64,000 nucleotides of DNA from Spirodela intermedia. Its lineage: Eukaryota > Streptophyta > Magnoliopsida > Alismatales > Araceae. The position numbers and the translations under genes are program-made. The notes under the pieces were generated by a model that made no database searches, was not told where the DNA came from, and saw only the letters and a list, made by a program, of their open reading frames with translations. This document shows positions 58,501 to 64,000 of the stretch, one piece after another (the stretch's first letter is position 1; each line of letters begins with the position of its first letter). Where the stretch lies: contig LR746279.1 in NCBI GenBank assembly GCA_902729315.2, forward strand, positions 1,006,001 through 1,070,000. Reading direction: 5' to 3'.

Positions 58501-58789
58501 AAGCTTCTCGACTCAATATTTCTCCATCGGCATTGAAACAAGACCACACGATTGTACAGAAAACTTTAAAGATAGAGATCCGAAGTTAGGCAGGACCCCC
58601 TACCTTCCCAACAACGGCCACCGCGGCTTTGATCCGGAACCTTGCGGGTGAATGCAGCCTCCGCCCCTGGCGGAAGGGAATCAGAAGCCCCGGATTGGCG
58701 GAGATCCTCCACAGGTCCTGTTCTGCCTGTCGGAGGCGAGAATGAGAACGGAAGGACGCCAGAAGCGTCGCGGAGGAGGCCATCGCCAC
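55558..58789 (-). CDS. Intact plastid-targeted SAM-dependent methyltransferase, 8 exons, 336 aa
   Basis: The exons 58604..58789, 58404..58489, 58182..58322, 57360..57441, 56998..57191, 56055..56166, 55777..55860 and 55558..55683 total 1011 nt with all phases consistent and GT-AG junctions. Residues 1-62 form a transit-peptide-like leader. C74/C77 (CPIC) and C101/C104 (CERC) form a zinc ribbon. Then come SPLVSFLYERGWRQGF and motif I LLLDVSCGSG (180-189), followed by IALDFSENMLRQC, VRADVSRLPFESGSIDAIHA, GAALHCWPSP and EINRVLRSGGVFVATTFL. The end is EEEIEDLCRTCGLVNY...FIMFSAQKR. It matches the uncharacterised plant chloroplast methyltransferases typified by Arabidopsis At2g41040 and At1g78140, which also have a zinc ribbon before a class I fold. 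The segment between TTFL and EEEIE is shorter than in those proteins as I recall them. The substrate is unknown. Confidence 0.88.
55726..55755. repeat. (GA)n microsatellite in the last intron of the intact gene
   Basis: GAGTGAGTGAGTGAGAGGGAGAGAGA-type purine tract inside intron 55684-55776, an intron of only 93 bp. Length change here could affect splicing. Confidence 0.85.
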
Positions 58790-58885
58790 TTCGCCGCCTC
58801 TTCCTCCTCAAATTCCGTCTCTACTCTTCGATCCTTCGATCTTCTGGAGATCGAAAATCCCACGTACTTTGAAGCGTCCTGGTAG

Positions 58886-58908
58886 ACGTGAAGTTCTGAG
58901 CTTCACGT
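58886..58908. promoter_or_regulatory. ACGT-ended hairpin of the intact methyltransferase promoter
   Basis: ACGTGAAG (58886-58893) and CTTCACGT (58901-58908), 97 bp upstream of the start codon. Identical to 1450-1472. Confidence 0.5.
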
Positions 58909-60090
58909 CGTTCGCAACATTCGTCTAAAGTAGGCAGGCGTTCAGTTGTAGCCACCTACCCCACCCACCAAAAAAAAAAAAGGGAAAATTGGGAAAACAT
59001 AAAAATTTTAGATTTTCGAACTTTCATTAGGCCAATTTTTTTGAAAATTCAATTACTAAAAAAGGGAATTACAAATACCTCTCCAGTGAAGGTTGGTAGA
59101 TCTGATCTGCCAGTTGGCTTGCAAAAGGTTATGTAGCTGCTTGCAATTGTGGAAAACATTAACAAGATCGTGTACCACAATGTCTCCATTAATCAGGGGA
59201 GTGTCAGTGCTAAGATCACTCCATGTTGCCATCATGCCCGGCGTTTTCTCTACACTGGACATGGCAAAAGATGATTTTTGATGGTGTTGAAGCTGGCCCA
59301 CAAGTCCAATCGGGCCTATAATCAAATAATGAACCCCACCCGTCTGCTAATGGCTTTCATGGCCCAAAAATTTTCCCAAATTTTTTTTCGAAGGGGTGGG
59401 TGGGGAGTCCTTGTTGGCCTCTTGTTAAGAGAAAAAATGCCACAGGCACAACTGAACACCTACATATTGTAGACGAATGTTGCGAGCGACGTTAGTAGAC
59501 GAGTGTGGTTCATTATTTAATTATAGGCCCGATTGGACTTGTGGGCCAGCTTCAACACCATCAAAAATCATCTTTTGCCGTGTCCAGCGTAGAGAAAACA
59601 TCGGGCATGATGGCAACATGGAGTGATCTTAGCACTGACACTTTCCTGATTAATGGAGACATTGTGGTACACAATCTTGTTGGTGTTTTTCACCATTGCA
59701 AGCAGCTATTGTAAACTTGTCCAAAAGGTACCTCTCGTTAAGAGAATTTTAATTCAGAATTTGGAGCCTTATCATTTGATATCTGAGCTACTTCTGGCCA
59801 TAGGGTTGAAGGGCTCACAGTTGTGAGGATGAAATCCATTGAGGTGGATATTGAGACACTCAAAGAGGAGAACAAAAGGTGTAGAATAAATCTTACAACT
59901 AATTCAACAGTTGACAATTTTGATGACACACATCAAAGAAAATCAAGGAGATCAGACGAGAATACAACTCACATCTCAACATCTTCAAAATCAAAAGTAA
60001 AAGGTGAAAAATTACAAGTTAACTTGCATACAGATCTACCTACCTTCAGTGGAGAGGTATTTTTGTAATTCCACTTGTTAGTAATTGATA
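58891..60090. repeat. Promoter/gag inverted-repeat junction (right copy)
   Basis: Same block order as at 1455-2660, with a few substitutions. It separates the intact gene's proximal promoter from whatever lay upstream, and the chromovirus starts within 1 kb of the start codon. Confidence 0.8.
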
Positions 60091-63000
60091 TTTCCAAAAA
60101 AAACAAACCTATTGAAAGTCTGAAAAATATAATTTTTAAGTTTTCTTTGTGACCAAACTCAAAATCTTTCTTGTGACTAACAGAGTAATGATCCATTAGG
60201 AATGTAGAAGTATGGTTACATAGAGCATAAATATATTTTGGCATAAATGAACCACCAAGATCAGATCATTTAGAATTTATAATGCTTAGCATGGAAGGAG
60301 ATGCATTGGATCTGTATTTATGGATGGAAGATCATTTTTTATTCTAATATTTTTATGATTTTAAAATATAGATCAATAGTTGATTTGGATCATCAGCTTC
60401 TAATAATATATATCATCAACTTTTGAATGTAAAGCAAGATTGTTTAGTCTTGGAGTACATATCAAAATTTGAAAGACTCTCAACTTATCTTCTCAATATT
60501 AGAACATACTTATTTGAATGGACTCAAACCTGAGATCCAATCCAAATTATCTATGTCCAAATCGATTAGTTTAAGAGACATTATTGACACTTTGGTTCAA
60601 GCAGAAGCACACTAATGCACTCTCTGGCAAACATAGAAGCAAGAATAGCCAAATGAACAAAAGGTTTAGCTTGGTCTCTTACAATCCCCAACAATAGAGG
60701 ATCATCATAGCATCTACTCTCGACAATGATCATACAAATCAGGGTAAAGTTCCTATTTCATCAATCCCTGTCCCTAGTAAGAAATTTACATCGATATAAA
60801 ATCTTCAGAAATAAATAAAAAATAGAGGAAATTGAAGACAACTACAACTAATTGAAGCAGAATTAGAGGAAAAGAAGAATAAAGGACTATGGTTTCACTA
60901 AAATGAATAATATGGGCCTAGACATAGATGCAAACAAGACCTTAACATCCTTATTGTATAGGAGGAAGATAAAATCTAATAACACTTACAAGAAGAAGAC
61001 TAGACCAAATAGAGTATTGTATACAATAGGAAGAGTCTATACATAGCATATATTTCCTTGAATTCTATCATGGGCTTGACTTGACATAGTACTATGAAAG
61101 TAGGAAAGGCACTGCAAGATAAAGAGGTCACAATCCTCATTGACACTAATGTTACACAGTATTTTGTGTCATAAATTGTTGAAAGAATTGTCCTTACAAG
61201 TTAGTGAATTCTATAGCTATGACATAGTAATGGGTAATGACCATATGGTATAAGGAAATGAGATATATTAAAATATTCCATTGAAAATTTAAGACTTCTT
61301 ATCTTTGGATCTTAGCAATATTGATTCACAAGACATGGTTGAGGGTTGTTGAAATACCTCAAATGCAATTTATCAAAACATTTATAAACCCGAATTTCAC
61401 TGATTAAACTATGAAAAATCAAGTATGACAGCAAGTTTGGGAGCGATCCATAGGGACCCTGCAATTCATGCGATTCAAATGAAATTGGTGGACGAAGTAA
61501 GGAGAAAACTACAAGGATTAGATGATGGGATCAAAGGAGATAGTAAGAAGCATGAATCAATTGAAAATTGATCACCAAAAAAGGAAAAAATGGAAAAATA
61601 TACTGTGAATGGAAAAATAGATCTATCTAGAATGGTTGTAATCAATATGCAAGCCTCACACTAATCTGAATTGTCATTGTAATGATTCAATGTGCACCAG
61701 ATCAAAGGCTTTTATAGGCGTTTCCATGACGGCAGAGCCCTCAATTCAAGTTGGGATTATGCTTTTGATAAACAACCAAATCGTGAATATTTGGTGCCAA
61801 TCAAATCGTCTCTTGAAGAGCTTTACAATGGTACCAAAATATTATACGGTGGAACAGAACAAAGGTTGCACTCGGTCAAGATTTCTTGAGTATGTTTTTA
61901 AATAAATAGAAAAAGGGAAAGAACACATACATAGGGGGGGGGTTCGAAAGGGGGATCACTGTCCAATTTTGATTGGACAGTAGAGACCATGCCATATCAC
62001 TGATAGTCCATTGAAATGTTGTTGAATCCACACACATAATGTACCCCACATTGGTGCAAGTCTTGGGCTGATTCATTTGTTCTACTTTCACTGCTGACTT
62101 GTCGGTTACACTTTCACCACTGACTTGTTGATGATTCAACGGGCAGCCCCCTAATATTTCAGCCTGTTGGGTCACTTGGCTTGGCCTACCTGGTTCAGCC
62201 CAACTTCGCATGTTCCGATTTTCTTTTATTTTCTTATTTTAATAATTCCTAAAAAATACCTAAAAATCCTAGAAATTATAAAAAAATCTAAAAAATTATG
62301 AAAAATCTAGAATAAATTCTAGAAAATTCTAGAACTCACAATAAAATTCATGTATAATTATTTAAAATTAGTTATCTTAAAATAATATAAAAATATCAAA
62401 ATATATGTTTATGTATGAATGATCGAAATATGGTGGAATTAAATGATAATATGCATCATGTTATCACTAATGTTATTCTAGATATCCAATGGTTGAAGAG
62501 TCTAGGGTTATCCGGGTGGATAAATTCACATTATGGAAATTTGATCATGAAATTGATGATCAATAATGACAGTCATATTGTCAAAGGAAATGCAAGTTTG
62601 ACTAAAATAGGTATGTCCTTAAAGGCTACTAATTGTGAATTAAAGAGGGGCATGTTTTTGCAATGGAATTACACTATCTATTGAGCCAAATATATGACCA
62701 TAAGTTATCACAAGAAAAATCAAAGATTAAACTCAGATTATAGAAACAATTTCCTCAAATTTTTTAACAATGTCCAAGGCCTCCTCTTAATTGAGAAGTT
62801 GACCATTCTATCAATTTTATTCTTGGAACTCAACCAATAAATTTACTGTCATTTAATTATTCAAAAATTCAAAAAACTCAGATACATGTCTGAGAACTAT
62901 GTTCAACACGTTTCAGTCTTCTAACGGCCCATATGTTTGCCTAATACTACTAGTTAAAAAAATAGATGAAAGTTGGTAATTTTTCATTGATTACATAGCT

Positions 63001-64000
63001 TTTAAAAAAATCACTATTCTAAAGAAGTTTTTGATCCCAATTGTGGATGAATTACTTGATGAACTACATTATATGATACATTTTTCTAAATTAGACAAAG
63101 TCTTAATATTATCAAATTTGGTGAAAGAAGCTTACATTCTCAAGACAGCTTTTAAAACCATGAAGGCCACTGTGTTCAAGGCTATACCATTTGGACTTTC
63201 AAACACTCTAGCCACCTTCCGATCTTTGATGAAATTTTCAAGTCATATCTCAAGAAATTTGTACTAGTATTCTTTGATGATATCTTCATATATAGCCAAA
63301 TTATAAAGGAGCATGAATAGCATCTGGACAATGTATTTTTATTCTCATAGCCAACAATCTATACATAAATATAAGAAAAATGTTAATTCAATCAACCACC
63401 ATTATAATATCTTGACCAGTAGATCTCTATAGAAGGGGTATCTATAGGTAAAGGAAAGATCTTGACCATTGTGGAATGGCTTATACCTAAGAATCTGGGA
63501 GAATTAATAGGATTCTTAAGGTTGAGTAACTATTATCAAAGATTTGTCATGTGATATGTAATTATAGCCTGACCTCTAACTCACTTATTAAAGAAGAATT
63601 CATTTCATTGGAATTTAAAAGCTCAAGCAGCCTTCAACAAGCTAAAAATTACAATGACTTCTACTCTAGTATTAGCTCTACCTAATTTTTTTGAGACATT
63701 TATAGTTGAGATAGACATTTTATGGCAAAGAGTAGAGACAATTTTGATGCAACAAAGAATACCAATTACCTATTTTAGTCATGTTTTTCCTAAAAAATCT
63801 TGATCAAAGTCAGCCTTCCAAAGAGAGTTTATAACTATTGTGATGGTAATAAAAAAAGAAAAATATTATCTTATGTTTTAATCATTTATTATTCAAACAT
63901 ATCAATATAGCTTAAATTTTCTATTTGATCAAAAGGAGATTCATTTAGAGTATCAAAAATGGGTTACTAAATTAATGGGGCTCAATTTTCAAATATATTA
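59823..64000 (+). mobile_element. Degenerate chromovirus-like gypsy (right copy), cut by window edge
   Basis: Gag is at 59823..60068 and about 60205-60340. The protease-RT linker is at 62415..62684 (ILDIQWLKSLGLSGW, longer open frame than in the left copy). RT is near 62975-63330 (IPIVDELLDEL, PFGLSNTLATF) and RNase H is from about 63620 to the edge. It carries the same inactivating changes as the left copy in gag and RT, so it was already dead when duplicated. Confidence 0.85.

Larger units (their letters stand above)
57437..64000. repeat. Right copy of the near-identical long direct repeat
   Basis: Same order and orientation as 1-6613: exons 3-1 of the intact methyltransferase, hairpin (58886-58908), inverted-repeat junction (about 58890-60090) and chromovirus (59823-64000). 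The copy continues past the window edge. Confidence 0.95.

Noticed and set aside
1-64000. CRISPR arrays, bacterial operons, rRNA genes or organelle insertions
   Set aside because: No short regularly spaced repeats, no rRNA signature and no plastid or mitochondrial gene seen. The repeats present are LTRs, microsatellites and the long direct repeat.

Overview
The window is nuclear DNA from a flowering plant. I infer this from split genes with GT-AG introns, a chloroplast-type transit peptide, a GOLVEN/RGF-type signalling peptide gene, plant lineages of Ty3/gypsy and Ty1/copia retrotransposons, and plant snRNA-type promoter elements. I cannot name the species. Most of the window is decayed, nested LTR-retrotransposon DNA. 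Single-copy gene DNA lies mainly at 24.1-26.9 kb, 37.7-42.6 kb and 54.6-58.9 kb.

The gene content is a tandem array of one methyltransferase gene family, always on the minus strand. It encodes a putative plastid SAM-dependent methyltransferase with an N-terminal zinc ribbon. One copy (55558..58789) can be assembled into an open eight-exon, 336-residue gene with every intron phase consistent. A second copy is cut by the left window edge (exons 1-3 and 5 nt of exon 4 at 1..1353). Four further copies are broken: C (exon 1 only, about 23.94-24.10 kb), B (exons 1-5, 37.69-39.47 kb, two frameshifts), D (40.6-42.6 and 47.8-48.2 kb, split by repeats) and E (exons 1-2, 54.63-55.12 kb, in-frame stop). 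Between copies C and B lies an unrelated small gene (25393..26316, minus). It encodes a 94-residue secreted precursor ending in a 13-residue RGF/GLV/CLEL-like peptide.

The first 6.6 kb and the last 6.6 kb are nearly identical direct repeats (offset 57.4 kb). Each carries the methyltransferase 5' part, an inverted-repeat junction in its promoter and the same degenerate chromovirus-like gypsy element. This is either a recent tandem duplication with a unit of about 57 kb or an assembly join.

The region 2.3-23.9 kb is a deeply nested stack. A chromovirus is split by a gypsy LTR, which is split by a Ty1/copia element. The copia element is split by an inverted-LTR gypsy composite with a perfect 5-bp target duplication and by a second LTR composite that itself contains a solo LTR. 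The region 26.9-37.6 kb holds a minus-strand Athila/Tat-type gypsy element, further LTRs and a second chromovirus fragment. The region 42.6-54.1 kb holds solo LTRs, a minus-strand copia remnant and unidentified AT-rich repeats.

The abundant LTR family (about 1.63 kb, TGATAAG...CACATCA) carries on its antisense strand an exact plant snRNA upstream element (GTCCCACATCG) followed, 24 bp later, by a TATA box. This is the geometry of plant U6-type Pol III promoters. A more distant copy near 47.34 kb keeps the same spacing although the sequence between has changed. This is the most interesting unexplained signal in the window.
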